16,210 bases of DNA, taken from the NCBI GenBank assembly GCA_003513895.1, contig DOSU01000039.1, positions 1-16,210 of the forward strand. The letters run 5' to 3'. The notes beneath the pieces are model-generated. The model worked only from the letters and a program-made list of their open reading frames with translations, searched no databases and was not told the origin of the DNA. Made by a program: the position numbers and the translations under genes. The DNA comes from Rikenellaceae bacterium. Lineage in GTDB: Bacteria > Bacteroidota > Bacteroidia > Bacteroidales > UBA932. Of this stretch, positions 6,772 through 14,429 are shown piece after piece (the stretch's first letter is position 1; each line of letters opens with the position of its first letter).

Positions 6772-8921
6772 AAAGCAAACCGCCACACAAGCTTCGCAGC
6801 AGCATTCGTTTGCTGAACTCTTCGTAAAGGAAGTCTTTCACCATAGTTTTGGTTTATCACGAAATAAAAGTCACTCCCAATTTTTGGAATCCAGTGTAGA
6901 CGTAAATTAAAACCGAGCAGATCTTCCTCGCTATTCCACTGAGTAAACAAGGATATGTTTAGTTTTGTACTGAAAGCATACCTAACTCTTGCACTTAATT
7001 CATTTGTAAAAAGAGATCCTTGCGGCAAATCAAGGTCGTTGAAGCCATATTCTGCTTCTAAATTAATATGCTTGTTAATATTCCATCCCCACTCAACACC
7101 AAATGATTTGCCTTTACCTGTATAAAAATCGCCCCAACCATAACCGGCTCTTATATAAACTTTTCTTGCATCGAATGTTCCTGCCGAAATTTCAAAATTG
7201 TTCATCTTGTAATCTCCTACCGGAATTGTGATATCATCGCTAATCTCAAATGATTCCGGAGGGCTGTCAAAACTTCGCTCAACCTCGAATTCAAGCCATT
7301 CTCCGCTTTTAAAATTAATCGATAAAGGGCTGAATGACATATCGTAGCTTTCAAGTTTACCGGTAATGTCATTCAAGTACAGATCTATTTCGAAAGGTTT
7401 AAATCTAAGTTGCCTTATTCCATATTTTGTAAACCAACGCGGAGTAAACTCAAATGAACCATAGTACTCCCGGTAATTTGTCCTTCTTAAAAAGCCAAGT
7501 TCCGGATTAAAGTTTTTCTGCACGGAAGCAGTTGCCAGTGTAATATTCAGCAAATCATTCGGATATTCGGCATATAAAAGGTATGTCAAATTCTTGCTGT
7601 TGTCTGCGTCTTTTGTAATGCTACCTCCAAAAGAAGCTCCAAAGACAAGATCTTTATTTTTCAGGAATTTTGAGGTGACATATTTACCATCTATACCAAA
7701 TACCTGATTGCTGGATTTTCCGTTAATAGTAGAGGTTGTAATGAAACCAATGCTGGATCTGGCCCCAATATCCTGGCGAACCCGAATCACTGAATAATTT
7801 GTTGATGGCGTTGAATCGTTTGATCCCGTTTGTAAAGATAAGAATCCGATATTGGTCTTGCTCACTTTTCCATATACTCTTGCGCCGCCAAGTACAGGTA
7901 AGAGTTCAAAATTGCTTATTCCAATTTTCCTTGAATAAAATAAAGTATTTCCGTTTGCCAACGAAAAATCGTAGTTTCCGGCACCTTCGAGAAAGAAGTC
8001 TCTTTTTTCCGGGTAATTGATAGAAAACCTTGAGAGATTTACCTGAATTCTATCCGATTCTACCTGAGCAAAATCTGTGTTTACCGTCAAATTAAGCTTA
8101 AGAGTACTCAGCAGATTTTTGTTTATATCCAGCCCGACTTTGCCCAGGAAGCCTGTTTTTTGTTCAGTAGAGAAGTTAACGCCTCCCAGTGCATATGGCT
8201 TAATTTCCCAGCGCAGTTTTCCTTTTATGTCCTTTAAACCGGCAAGAATACCTGCTTGTGAAATTGTTTCAAGTTCGTAGTTTCTGCCCCAGCCTTGCCA
8301 TAGAACCTGTTCATTTTTTCTCCGGATATTTCTTTCAAAATTTATCCCCCACTCCTGTTCTTGTTTTGCCGGGTACTGAAGTGTAGAAAATGGTATATAA
8401 ATTTCTGCACACCACCCCTTTTCATTGATTATTGCAGCTGCATCCCAAACACCGTTCCAGTTTATATTGAAATACTCTCCTTCATTGGTAATTTGAGCAT
8501 CTGCCCTTGCCCCGTTTGGATTTACAACAAAGAGATATCCATTTCTTTTATCATTAAATGGAGATATAATAACCTCAAAGTTGTCCTCCTGGCTCCAGTC
8601 GAAATCTCGTTGGAGAAATCGTGCAAATAATTTATCGGGGTTTGAATCAAAACACTGAATTCCAATATATAGAGCATCCTGAGTATACAAAACAGATACT
8701 TCCGTCTTTTCTGTAGGCTCTGCACCCTCCGTTAGCTCTCTTTGCTTAAAGTTTGAAATTTTATGAGCCGAACTCCACTCTTCTTCGCTTAGCGTACCAT
8801 TCAGGACAATATTCTGAGAGATGAATTTTGCGTTCAGAGTATCCGGGCTGCTGTGCTGTGAGAAAGATCTTAGAGAAATTAACGATATTAATGATAAAAA
8901 AAGAAGTTGTTTATAATTCAT
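6768..8921 (-). CDS. DUF5916 outer-membrane-type protein with CBM9-like N-terminal domain
   Basis: This 717-residue exported protein begins with a signal peptide (about 1-21, LFLSLISLISLRSFSQ). Residues from about 30 to 215 form a carbohydrate-binding family 9-like beta-sandwich: DGTL-type start VLNGTLSEEEW, then YIGIQCFDSNPDK, EDNFEVIISPF and a conserved WCAEIYIPFSTLQYP. From about 235 to the C-terminal Phe it carries the DUF5916 region, with alternating strands and a terminal LVWRFAF, as in outer-membrane beta-barrels. Length and order are normal for this Bacteroidota family, whose function is not established; a role at the outer membrane is inferred. TAACTTTG at 8951-8944 gives it a promoter divergent from the AsmA-GT51 gene. 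Confidence 0.87.
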   Translation of the reverse strand: MNYKQLLFLSLISLISLRSFSQHSSPDTLNAKFISQNIVLNGTLSEEEWSSAHKISNFKQRELTEGAEPTEKTEVSVLYTQDALYIGIQCFDSNPDKLFARFLQRDFDWSQEDNFEVIISPFNDKRNGYLFVVNPNGARADAQITNEGEYFNINWNGVWDAAAIINEKGWCAEIYIPFSTLQYPAKQEQEWGINFERNIRRKNEQVLWQGWGRNYELETISQAGILAGLKDIKGKLRWEIKPYALGGVNFSTEQKTGFLGKVGLDINKNLLSTLKLNLTVNTDFAQVESDRIQVNLSRFSINYPEKRDFFLEGAGNYDFSLANGNTLFYSRKIGISNFELLPVLGGARVYGKVSKTNIGFLSLQTGSNDSTPSTNYSVIRVRQDIGARSSIGFITTSTINGKSSNQVFGIDGKYVTSKFLKNKDLVFGASFGGSITKDADNSKNLTYLLYAEYPNDLLNITLATASVQKNFNPELGFLRRTNYREYYGSFEFTPRWFTKYGIRQLRFKPFEIDLYLNDITGKLESYDMSFSPLSINFKSGEWLEFEVERSFDSPPESFEISDDITIPVGDYKMNNFEISAGTFDARKVYIRAGYGWGDFYTGKGKSFGVEWGWNINKHINLEAEYGFNDLDLPQGSLFTNELSARVRYAFSTKLNISLFTQWNSEEDLLGFNLRLHWIPKIGSDFYFVINQNYGERLPLRRVQQTNAAAKLVWRFAF

Positions 8922-8943
8922 AAATATGTCCCGGATTTCAAAG

Positions 8944-8951
8944 CAAAGTTA
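8944..8951 (-). promoter_or_regulatory. -7 element of the DUF5916 gene (TAACTTTG)
   Basis: On the minus strand TAACTTTG matches TAnnTTTG exactly and lies 22 nt before the ATG at 8921. It faces away from a similar element of the plus-strand gene at 8965-8972, so the two promoters are back to back in a 74-bp gap. No clear -33 TTG is seen. Confidence 0.55.
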
Positions 8952-8964
8952 TAATTTTTTATTA

Positions 8965-8972
8965 TACCTTCG
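8965..8972 (+). promoter_or_regulatory. Probable -7 element of the AsmA-GT51 gene (TACCTTCG)
   Basis: TACCTTCG differs from the TAnnTTTG consensus at one position and lies 23 nt before the ATG at 8996. The position and the divergent arrangement support it; the match is weaker than that of the opposite promoter. Confidence 0.4.
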
Positions 8973-8995
8973 TCATATGTAGCTTCATCTAAACA

Positions 8996-10945
8996 ATGAG
9001 AAAAAGAAAGATTATTATACTTTTAAGCTCAATCGGGTTTTTGATTTTGCTGGTTTTCTTGAGGGGCCCTCTCCTGAGAATATATGTTTCCGGCAAAACA
9101 GAACAGATTGAAAATCGCTACTCTCTGGAAATCAACTATAGTAAACTTAAAACTTATGGAATTGCAGGCGTAAAACTTGAAGATCTTACAATTAATCCCA
9201 AAGGAGGAGATACTCTGTTTTCTGCAGACTATGTCGCCATTAAAATGAACTTCTTTAAACTGCTTTTCCTTACTCCCGACATAAAAAGGCTCGATGTTAA
9301 AAAAATGAGCATAAGTTTTATTAAAAGTGATTCAACTTCAAATTTTGAGTTTTTATATAAGGAGTCCAAAAAAGTAAATGCAGATTCTTTGAATGTAGAA
9401 TCTTCCGGGAGCCGTTTAAATTATGCAAAAAACACAGATTACCTTCTCACTTTTGTATTGGGAATTTTACCTGCCAGAGCAAATATTGATAATTTGAATA
9501 TTTCTTATAGTAATAAAGGATACAGCCTTGATATAAATTTGCCATCACTTAAAGTAGAGAAAAACAGGTTTGAAACAGAGATAACCGCCACAGAAAATGG
9601 GACATCCGAAATACTAAAAGTAGACGGAGTACTGGACGATTCCGATAGAAAAATTTCTACCCGAATTTATTCCCGGGACAGTGCAAAGTTTTCTGTTCCT
9701 TTTTTAGATTACAAATGGGGGGCAAAGGTTCAGTTCGACACTCTTGCTTTTGAAATGGCAGGTTCCAAACGGGTAAACGATGAAATACACATAATCGGAA
9801 AAGCTTTAGCAAAGGGAGTATCAGTATTTCATGAAAGACTCTCGCCGGAAAATGTTTTACTTGATAAGGGTACATTTGAATATAAATTCAATATCGGGAA
9901 AAATTATTTCGAGCTCGATTCTGCATCTGTCGTAAATGTAAACAGCTTTTCCTTTTCGCCTTACTTAAGAGCAGATAAGCTTGCTCACTGGCATTTAATT
10001 GCATCCATTTACAAGCCCGGGTTTCCTTCTGACAATCTTTTCACATCGTTTCCCAAGGGTTTGTTTTACAATTTGGACGGGATAAAAACAGAGGGAACAC
10101 TCAGCTATAAGTTTTATCTTAACATCGATTTTTCACAGGTAGACAGTTTAGAGATAGTATCACTTCTTAAGCCCAAAGATTTTAAGATTAAAGACTTTGG
10201 CAATACCGATTTCAGATACATAAGCGGTAGCTTTGAACATACTGTATACGAAAAAGGAGTACCAGTAAGGCGTTTCATCGTTGGTCCTGAAAACTCAAAT
10301 TTCCGCTCTCTTTCAAAAATCTCTCAATATTTACAAATCTCTGTTTTACAGTCCGAAGACGGGGGATTTTTTTATCACAATGGCTTTCTTCCGGAAAGTA
10401 TCAGGGAGGCACTGGCCGAAGATATCAAGAAGAGAAAGTTTGTAAGAGGCGGCAGTACAATAAGCATGCAACTTGTTAAAAATGTCTTTTTGAACAGGCA
10501 TAAAACACTTGCCAGGAAATTTGAGGAAATCCTGATTGTATGGTTAATTGAGAATAATCGACTTGTAGGTAAAGAACGAATGTTTGAAGTATATCTCAAT
10601 ATAATCGAGTGGGGTCCGGGTAGATATGGAATAAATGAAGCTTCACGATTCTATTTTGACAAAGATCCACGGGATCTTACAGCAAATGAATCTATTTTTC
10701 TTGCAAGTATCATTCCTTCACCAAAACGAGCTCTACATTCGTTTACAAACGAATTAAAACTTAAACCCGAACTTGAAGGATACTACAGGCTCATTGCACA
10801 ACGTCTGAGGGTTAAGGGGCTGATTACAGAAACCGAAGAGATGTCAATCAGGCCGGAAGTCCATTTGGCAGGAGAGGCAAGGAGAATGCGCGAAAGCATG
10901 AAAATTCCTGCACTGCCCCTGCCCGAACCTATAGAAGAAGATTAA
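8996..10945 (+). CDS. AsmA-like domain fused to GT51 peptidoglycan glycosyltransferase
   Basis: This 649-residue protein starts with a membrane anchor (about 5-24, IIILLSSIGFLILLVFL). Residues from about 30 to 430 are a beta-rich region; its opening part (GIAGVKLEDLTI, LFSADYVAIKMN, LFLTPDIKRLDVKKM) has the repeating strand pattern of AsmA/translocation-module proteins. The C-terminal third is a GT51 glycosyltransferase that polymerises lipid II into glycan strands on the outer face of the inner membrane. Seen there are the first catalytic Glu in ED..FF.H.G (E454), RGGSTISMQLVKN from 484, the basic RKFEE segment, and the second Glu in FEVYLN (E531). There is no transpeptidase domain. GT51 enzymes normally carry only a short membrane anchor before the catalytic domain, so the roughly 400-residue extension is notable. 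The catalytic part is secure; the AsmA-like call is by pattern. Confidence 0.88.
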   Translation: MRKRKIIILLSSIGFLILLVFLRGPLLRIYVSGKTEQIENRYSLEINYSKLKTYGIAGVKLEDLTINPKGGDTLFSADYVAIKMNFFKLLFLTPDIKRLDVKKMSISFIKSDSTSNFEFLYKESKKVNADSLNVESSGSRLNYAKNTDYLLTFVLGILPARANIDNLNISYSNKGYSLDINLPSLKVEKNRFETEITATENGTSEILKVDGVLDDSDRKISTRIYSRDSAKFSVPFLDYKWGAKVQFDTLAFEMAGSKRVNDEIHIIGKALAKGVSVFHERLSPENVLLDKGTFEYKFNIGKNYFELDSASVVNVNSFSFSPYLRADKLAHWHLIASIYKPGFPSDNLFTSFPKGLFYNLDGIKTEGTLSYKFYLNIDFSQVDSLEIVSLLKPKDFKIKDFGNTDFRYISGSFEHTVYEKGVPVRRFIVGPENSNFRSLSKISQYLQISVLQSEDGGFFYHNGFLPESIREALAEDIKKRKFVRGGSTISMQLVKNVFLNRHKTLARKFEEILIVWLIENNRLVGKERMFEVYLNIIEWGPGRYGINEASRFYFDKDPRDLTANESIFLASIIPSPKRALHSFTNELKLKPELEGYYRLIAQRLRVKGLITETEEMSIRPEVHLAGEARRMRESMKIPALPLPEPIEED

Positions 10946-10954
10946 ATCAGAACC

Positions 10955-11295
10955 TTACTCCATATCCTTTTTGAATTTTTCAATCAATCTTTGTGGCCAA
11001 TCACCTATTGGTTCAAATCGTCCTGTAAAAAATCTAAGCACCGGAGGCTCCTCTGTGAACCTGAATCCGCCTACAAGGTCTCTGTTTGTAAACAGCCAGT
11101 GTTTCAATTTCTCTTATTGAAATACCCCCGTAAGTGAGAAAATCTTCGAAAAGCGGGACCAGGTCTCTCATTTTATCGTACAACTCTTTTTTGTTGGTAC
11201 AAATAGCGCCTCCCCTGGAAGAGCTGACTTTTCGTGCGGAAAAGTAAACAATATCCGCCTGGTCGCACATTTCAATTAAAATTTGTGCTTTTCAT
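10955..11295 (-). pseudogene. Relic of a tryptophanase/tyrosine phenol-lyase-family beta-eliminating lyase with two internal deletions
   Basis: Two pieces of a PLP-dependent beta-eliminating lyase remain in different frames. The internal piece (about 11288-11100) encodes the region around the PLP lysine (ADIVYFSARKVSSSRGG) and then FLTYGGISIREIETLAV, which aligns with the SAKKD...YGG...ME.LAVG region of tryptophanases. The second piece (11098-10955) encodes the family C-terminus, WLFTNRDLVGGFRF, then RFFTGRFEPIGDWP, and ends with TAA at 10957-10955. About 105 of the usual 450 or so residues survive. An ATG at 11295-11293 sits behind a promoter-like TACTTTCG but runs into a stop after seven codons. 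The 5' signals and 3' end are thus kept while most of the middle is gone. The frame break, and the missing N-terminal half and C-terminal domain core, make function very unlikely. The family is fairly sure; the original substrate (Trp, Tyr or Cys) is not. Confidence 0.8.
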
Positions 11296-11311
11296 TTTTT
11301 CTTTGTTGCTA

Positions 11312-11319
11312 CGAAAGTA
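11312..11319 (-). promoter_or_regulatory. Leftover promoter -7 element of the lyase relic (TACTTTCG)
   Basis: On the minus strand TACTTTCG matches TAnnTTTG with one change and is followed after 16 nt by an ATG. It would once have driven the intact lyase gene and may still produce a short non-coding transcript. No -33 TTG is clear. Confidence 0.4.
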
Positions 11320-11352
11320 ATAAGAATTATGTATTAACTTTATTGGGAAACA

Positions 11353-11368
11353 AAATTTGTACAAATTT
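11353..11368. promoter_or_regulatory. Perfect 16-bp palindrome before the UDP-sugar dehydratase start
   Basis: AAATTTGTACAAATTT is self-complementary over its whole length and ends 6 nt before the ATG at 11375. It lacks a loop and a T-run, so it is not a terminator. A dimeric regulator's operator is the simplest reading, with an RNA hairpin affecting translation as an alternative. A -7-like TAACTTTA (11335-11342) lies just upstream. Confidence 0.45.
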
Positions 11369-11374
11369 AAATAA

Positions 11375-12427
11375 ATGAAAAATTCAGTTCTTAAAAATAA
11401 AATTATTCTCATAACCGGAGGAACCGGTTCTTTTGGGTATGCAGCAGTTAAAAGGCTTCTTGAACAAGATTTAAAAGAGATTCGTATCTTCTCAAGAGAT
11501 GGAGTTAAACAGTCAAAAATGGCTTTTCATTTTCAAAAACACAGGGATTCATCTGTCTTGCATTTTTTCAACGGAGATATTACAGACAGCAAAAGTTTAG
11601 ACAAAGCCATGAAAGGCGTGGATTTACTTGTTCACGCTGCGGCAGTAAAAGAAGTTCCCTATTGTGAGGCAAATCCTCTTGAAGCTGCAAGAATTAACAT
11701 ATTCGGTACGGGAAATGTAATTGATTGTGCGGTAAGCAATAATGTTGGCAAAATAATTATAATCAGCACAGATAAAGCCTGCTATCCTGTTGGAGCAATG
11801 GGAATCTCCAAAGCAATGATGGAGAAAGTCGCATTTTCGGCAGCAGAAAAAACTGGAGTGACTAGAAGTCCCGATAAAGAATCTATAACTTCAGTTTGTA
11901 TTGTACGTTTCGGCAACCTTTTGGGATCTGCCGGAACTGTTGTTCCAATATTTGTAAAGCAAATAAAAGAGGGGAAACATCTCACTGTAACCAATCCTGA
12001 AATGACTCGCTTTATGATGACTCCGGATGATGCAGTCGATCTCACTTTCTGTGCGATTCTTGAAGGGAGAAACGGAGATCTGATAATTCAGGAGGCTCCG
12101 TCGGCAACGCTTGAAACTCTAACTAAAGCTCTTGTGGATCTTTATGGTTCCGGAAGAAGATCAGAAATTGAGGTTTTGGGCCCACGTCCAGGTGAAAAAT
12201 TATTTGAAACAATGGCCACTCAGTCCGAAATGTTTAAAGCAACTGATATTCCGTTTATATCTGAATCCACGGATAGTGGTCCGGGTAAAAAATATTTGAG
12301 GATTCCATTGAATGGTTCATTTGTAAATCCGGAGGCAATGGAATTCAATTCCCATTCCTCCCCTGTTGATAAGGAACATATGAAGTCGATACTCATTTAT
12401 CTGAAATTTGTTGCCGAAAAACATTGA
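11375..12427 (+). CDS. UDP-N-acetylglucosamine 4,6-dehydratase-like extended SDR (CapE/PseB/FlaA1 group)
   Basis: This 350-residue protein matches the length of soluble CapE/PseB-type dehydratases, which turn UDP-GlcNAc into a 4-keto-6-deoxy sugar nucleotide for surface glycans. The NAD(P)-binding motif is GGTGSFG (15-21). HAAAVKEVPYCE is the conserved substrate-binding stretch, STDKA (131-135) supplies the acid and base, and MGISK (142-146) has Met in place of Tyr in the SDR YxxxK motif, as in the CapE branch. FGNLLGS, VTNPEMTRFMM and GPRPGEKLFE are further family signatures. All key residues are present. It is not inside a polysaccharide cluster here: its neighbours are the lyase relic and the exbB operon, so its product must serve a pathway encoded elsewhere. 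The exact sugar product is inferred. Confidence 0.88.
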   Translation: MKNSVLKNKIILITGGTGSFGYAAVKRLLEQDLKEIRIFSRDGVKQSKMAFHFQKHRDSSVLHFFNGDITDSKSLDKAMKGVDLLVHAAAVKEVPYCEANPLEAARINIFGTGNVIDCAVSNNVGKIIIISTDKACYPVGAMGISKAMMEKVAFSAAEKTGVTRSPDKESITSVCIVRFGNLLGSAGTVVPIFVKQIKEGKHLTVTNPEMTRFMMTPDDAVDLTFCAILEGRNGDLIIQEAPSATLETLTKALVDLYGSGRRSEIEVLGPRPGEKLFETMATQSEMFKATDIPFISESTDSGPGKKYLRIPLNGSFVNPEAMEFNSHSSPVDKEHMKSILIYLKFVAEKH

Positions 12428-12453
12428 AAAGTGGCCTGATTGTTGTAATTTCG
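12424..12453 (+). promoter_or_regulatory. Promoter of the exbB-exbD-tonB operon
   Basis: A -33 TTG (12424-12426) and a -7 TAATTTCG (12446-12453, one change from TAnnTTTG) are 19 nt apart, the usual Bacteroidota spacing. The -33 element overlaps the dehydratase stop codon. The ATG of exbB follows at 12492, leaving a leader of roughly 35 nt. Confidence 0.6.
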
Positions 12454-12491
12454 CAGGATTAACTAAGTGAAACTAATATTTATCTACCGTT

Positions 12492-13199
12492 ATGATTTTT
12501 AACATACTGGCATTAATGGGACAGGAGGCTGTAGAAGCTACGGCTCAAATTGTTGCCCCTGTAAAAGAGGAACTTTCATTTTCATTGATAGGCATGGCAT
12601 TAAAGGGAGGATGGCTCATGATTCCTTTGCTCTTACTTTCCATTCTTTCAATTTACATCTTTGGCGAAAGGTGGTGGGCAATAAAAAAGGCTACACAAAT
12701 TGATGATAACTTCATGCGAAATATACATGACTACATTCACGAAGGTAAAATCAAGGCCGCTATAAATCTTTGTCATACTCAAGAGACCCCGATTGCCAGA
12801 CTTATTGAAAAAGGAATAGAAAGAATTGGCAGGCCGCTTACAGATATTCAAACGGCAGTTGAAAACATGGGTAATGTAGAGGTTGCAAGGCTTGAAAAAG
12901 GGCTTCCATGGTTGGCAACTATCGCCGGAGGAGCTCCAATGATTGGTTTCCTTGGAACAGTAATAGGTATGATACAGGCATTTTACAACATGTCTCAGGC
13001 TGGAAGCAACGTAGATATTACTCTTTTGTCCGGAGGTATCTACACAGCAATGGTAACTACTGTTGCCGGACTCATTGTTGGAATCATGGCCTATTTCGGA
13101 TACAACTATCTTGTTGCAAGAATTGATAACATTGTGTACAAGATGGAAAGCAATACCATAGAATTTATGGACCTTCTCCATGAACCTGCGGGAAAATAA
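12492..13199 (+). CDS. exbB: MotA/TolQ/ExbB proton channel family protein
   Basis: This 235-residue inner-membrane protein has the three-helix ExbB/TolQ layout. The first helix is at about 41-57 (WLMIPLLLLSILSIYIF), followed by a cytoplasmic segment with a Lys/Glu-rich helix and the conserved LPWLATIAGGAPMIGFLGTV at the second helix (138-162), then a third helix (180-205, TAMVTTVAGLIVGI). It forms the pentameric stator that, with ExbD, converts the proton gradient into work on TonB at outer-membrane transporters. exbD follows 25 nt downstream and a TonB-like gene after that, all on one strand behind a good promoter. TolQ is the alternative name; the TonB-like third gene favours ExbB, though no tolB or pal is visible here to decide it fully. 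Confidence 0.92.
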   Translation: MIFNILALMGQEAVEATAQIVAPVKEELSFSLIGMALKGGWLMIPLLLLSILSIYIFGERWWAIKKATQIDDNFMRNIHDYIHEGKIKAAINLCHTQETPIARLIEKGIERIGRPLTDIQTAVENMGNVEVARLEKGLPWLATIAGGAPMIGFLGTVIGMIQAFYNMSQAGSNVDITLLSGGIYTAMVTTVAGLIVGIMAYFGYNYLVARIDNIVYKMESNTIEFMDLLHEPAGK

Positions 13200-13211
13200 C
13201 CTCGATAATTT

Positions 13212-13217
13212 AAAGGA
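13212..13217 (+). promoter_or_regulatory. Ribosome binding site of exbD (AAAGGA)
   Basis: AAAGGA lies 7 nt before the ATG at 13225. It is the clearest Shine-Dalgarno sequence in the window, where most genes have none, and it supports the chosen exbD start. Confidence 0.55.
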
Positions 13218-13224
13218 CTGAAAA

Positions 13225-13638
13225 ATGGCAATCAAACGTCACTCAAAGGTAGATTCTTCGTTTAATATGGCTTCGATGACAGATATAGTTTTCCTTCTGC
13301 TCATCTTTTTTCTGGTGACATCTACTCTGGTAAATCCGAATGCCTTAAAGCTGCTGCTGCCTAAAAGTACAAATCAGGTTGCCGCAAAACCAACTGTCAG
13401 TATCTCCATCAAACATTATCTCCCTACAAATTCATTCTCATATCACATCAATGGCAGAAACACTCCGGTAGCACTTACGGATATCGAAAGTCTGGTTCAG
13501 AAGGAGCTTATGAATGAGGAAGATCCAACCATTTCACTTCATGTAGATAAAACTGTGCCAATGGAACAAGTTGTAAACATGATGAATATTGCTAAAAGAA
13601 ATCAGTACAGGATAATTCTGGCTACATCGGCAGAGTAA
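13225..13638 (+). CDS. exbD: ExbD/TolR biopolymer transport protein
   Basis: This 137-residue protein has a short cytoplasmic N-terminus (MAIKRHSKVDSSFNMASM), one membrane helix (about 20-40, DIVFLLLIFFLVTSTLV) and a periplasmic alpha/beta domain. Asp20 in MTDIVF is the conserved proton-carrying residue of the ExbD/TolR helix. The periplasmic part ends with EQVVNMMNIAKRNQYRIILAT, the normal family pattern. It works as a dimer inside the ExbB pentamer. It lies between exbB (25 nt upstream) and the TonB-like gene (19 nt downstream) in one operon. Confidence 0.93.
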   Translation: MAIKRHSKVDSSFNMASMTDIVFLLLIFFLVTSTLVNPNALKLLLPKSTNQVAAKPTVSISIKHYLPTNSFSYHINGRNTPVALTDIESLVQKELMNEEDPTISLHVDKTVPMEQVVNMMNIAKRNQYRIILATSAE

Positions 13639-13657
13639 TCACTTAATAATTTTAAAA

Positions 13658-14428
13658 ATGGCTCAAATACCAAAAGGCCCTACGAAAGAGGAGAAACGCG
13701 CACAAGTTATTGGCGTGGGTCTTGCTGCGGGAGTACACCTTCTGGCTATGGCGCTGTTTTTCTCTACCGGATTTAAATCTGTTTACCCCCCTCCTGCCGA
13801 AACAGGCATAGAGATAAACTTTGAGATGGAGCCTCCAAAACCCATAGAGGTTCGTTCCGGTCACGAGCCAAGAGTAGAAAACCCAAATCCTAAAAAAGAG
13901 ATCAAACTTGTACAAAGATCCGAATCTGCTATTAAAGGTACTGGTGCAAACAAAGGTGATGAGGCAACAATGGGCGATAAAGGAGACATCGAACAATACG
14001 AAGCTCCAAGACCTAAACCGATAAATAAACGAGCATTGTTCCCGAGTGCAAAGAATTCAACAGAAACTCAGGCTCAGGTTGCAAAAGAAATAAGCAAAGG
14101 CCTTTCGGCAGGTCATGTCGAAGGAAATACCCGCACAGGCAGTATTGAAGGGGAACCCTCTGCCAGACTTGCAGGAAGAAGTCTCATGGGAAACCTTCCG
14201 GAACCGGAATATGCTGTTAATGAATCCGGGAAGGTTGTAGTGAAAATTTCAGTAGATCAGTACGGAACAGTAATAGCAGCAACACCCGGAGCTCCCGGAA
14301 CCACGGTTCAGGACAAAACTTTATGGGAGGCTTCAAGAAGAGCAGCGCTTAAAGCTAAATTCAACCTGAGCGCATCTGCACCGGCAGTTCAGGAAGGAAT
14401 GATAACTTATATATTTAAATTAAGGTAA
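13658..14428 (+). CDS. TonB-family energy transducer (TonB/TolA-like)
   Basis: This 256-residue protein has one membrane helix near the N-terminus (about 17-38, VIGVGLAAGVHLLAMALFF). A Pro/Lys/Glu-rich periplasmic spacer follows (about 45-165, with PPPAETGIEINFEMEPPKP). The C-terminal domain (about 172-256) has the TonB-like order MGNLPEPEY, then GKVVVKISVDQYGTVIAA, a helix WEASRRAALKAKFN and a last strand MITYIFKLR. It would link the ExbB/ExbD motor to outer-membrane receptors. It is the last gene of the operon. Its stop is 1 nt from the stop of the convergent ABC permease, with no terminator between. TolA-type function cannot be ruled out from sequence alone. Confidence 0.87.
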   Translation: MAQIPKGPTKEEKRAQVIGVGLAAGVHLLAMALFFSTGFKSVYPPPAETGIEINFEMEPPKPIEVRSGHEPRVENPNPKKEIKLVQRSESAIKGTGANKGDEATMGDKGDIEQYEAPRPKPINKRALFPSAKNSTETQAQVAKEISKGLSAGHVEGNTRTGSIEGEPSARLAGRSLMGNLPEPEYAVNESGKVVVKISVDQYGTVIAATPGAPGTTVQDKTLWEASRRAALKAKFNLSASAPAVQEGMITYIFKLR

Positions 14429-14429
14429 A

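Noticed and set aside
11034..11270. A small separate gene for a DegT-type aminotransferase or a short hypothetical protein
   Set aside because: The sequence around SARK and the YGG...ETLAV stretch fits the tryptophanase/tyrosine phenol-lyase family better, and the family C-terminus continues in another frame to 10955, so this is part of a broken gene.
11353..11368. The 16-bp palindrome as a terminator of an upstream gene
   Set aside because: It has no loop and no T-run, and the only gene upstream on the plus strand ends about 400 nt earlier.
12648..13235. A 195-codon open frame on the minus strand across exbB and the start of exbD
   Set aside because: It is antisense to a clear ExbB gene, has Cys/His/Ser-rich composition without family features, and owes its length to codon bias of the real gene.
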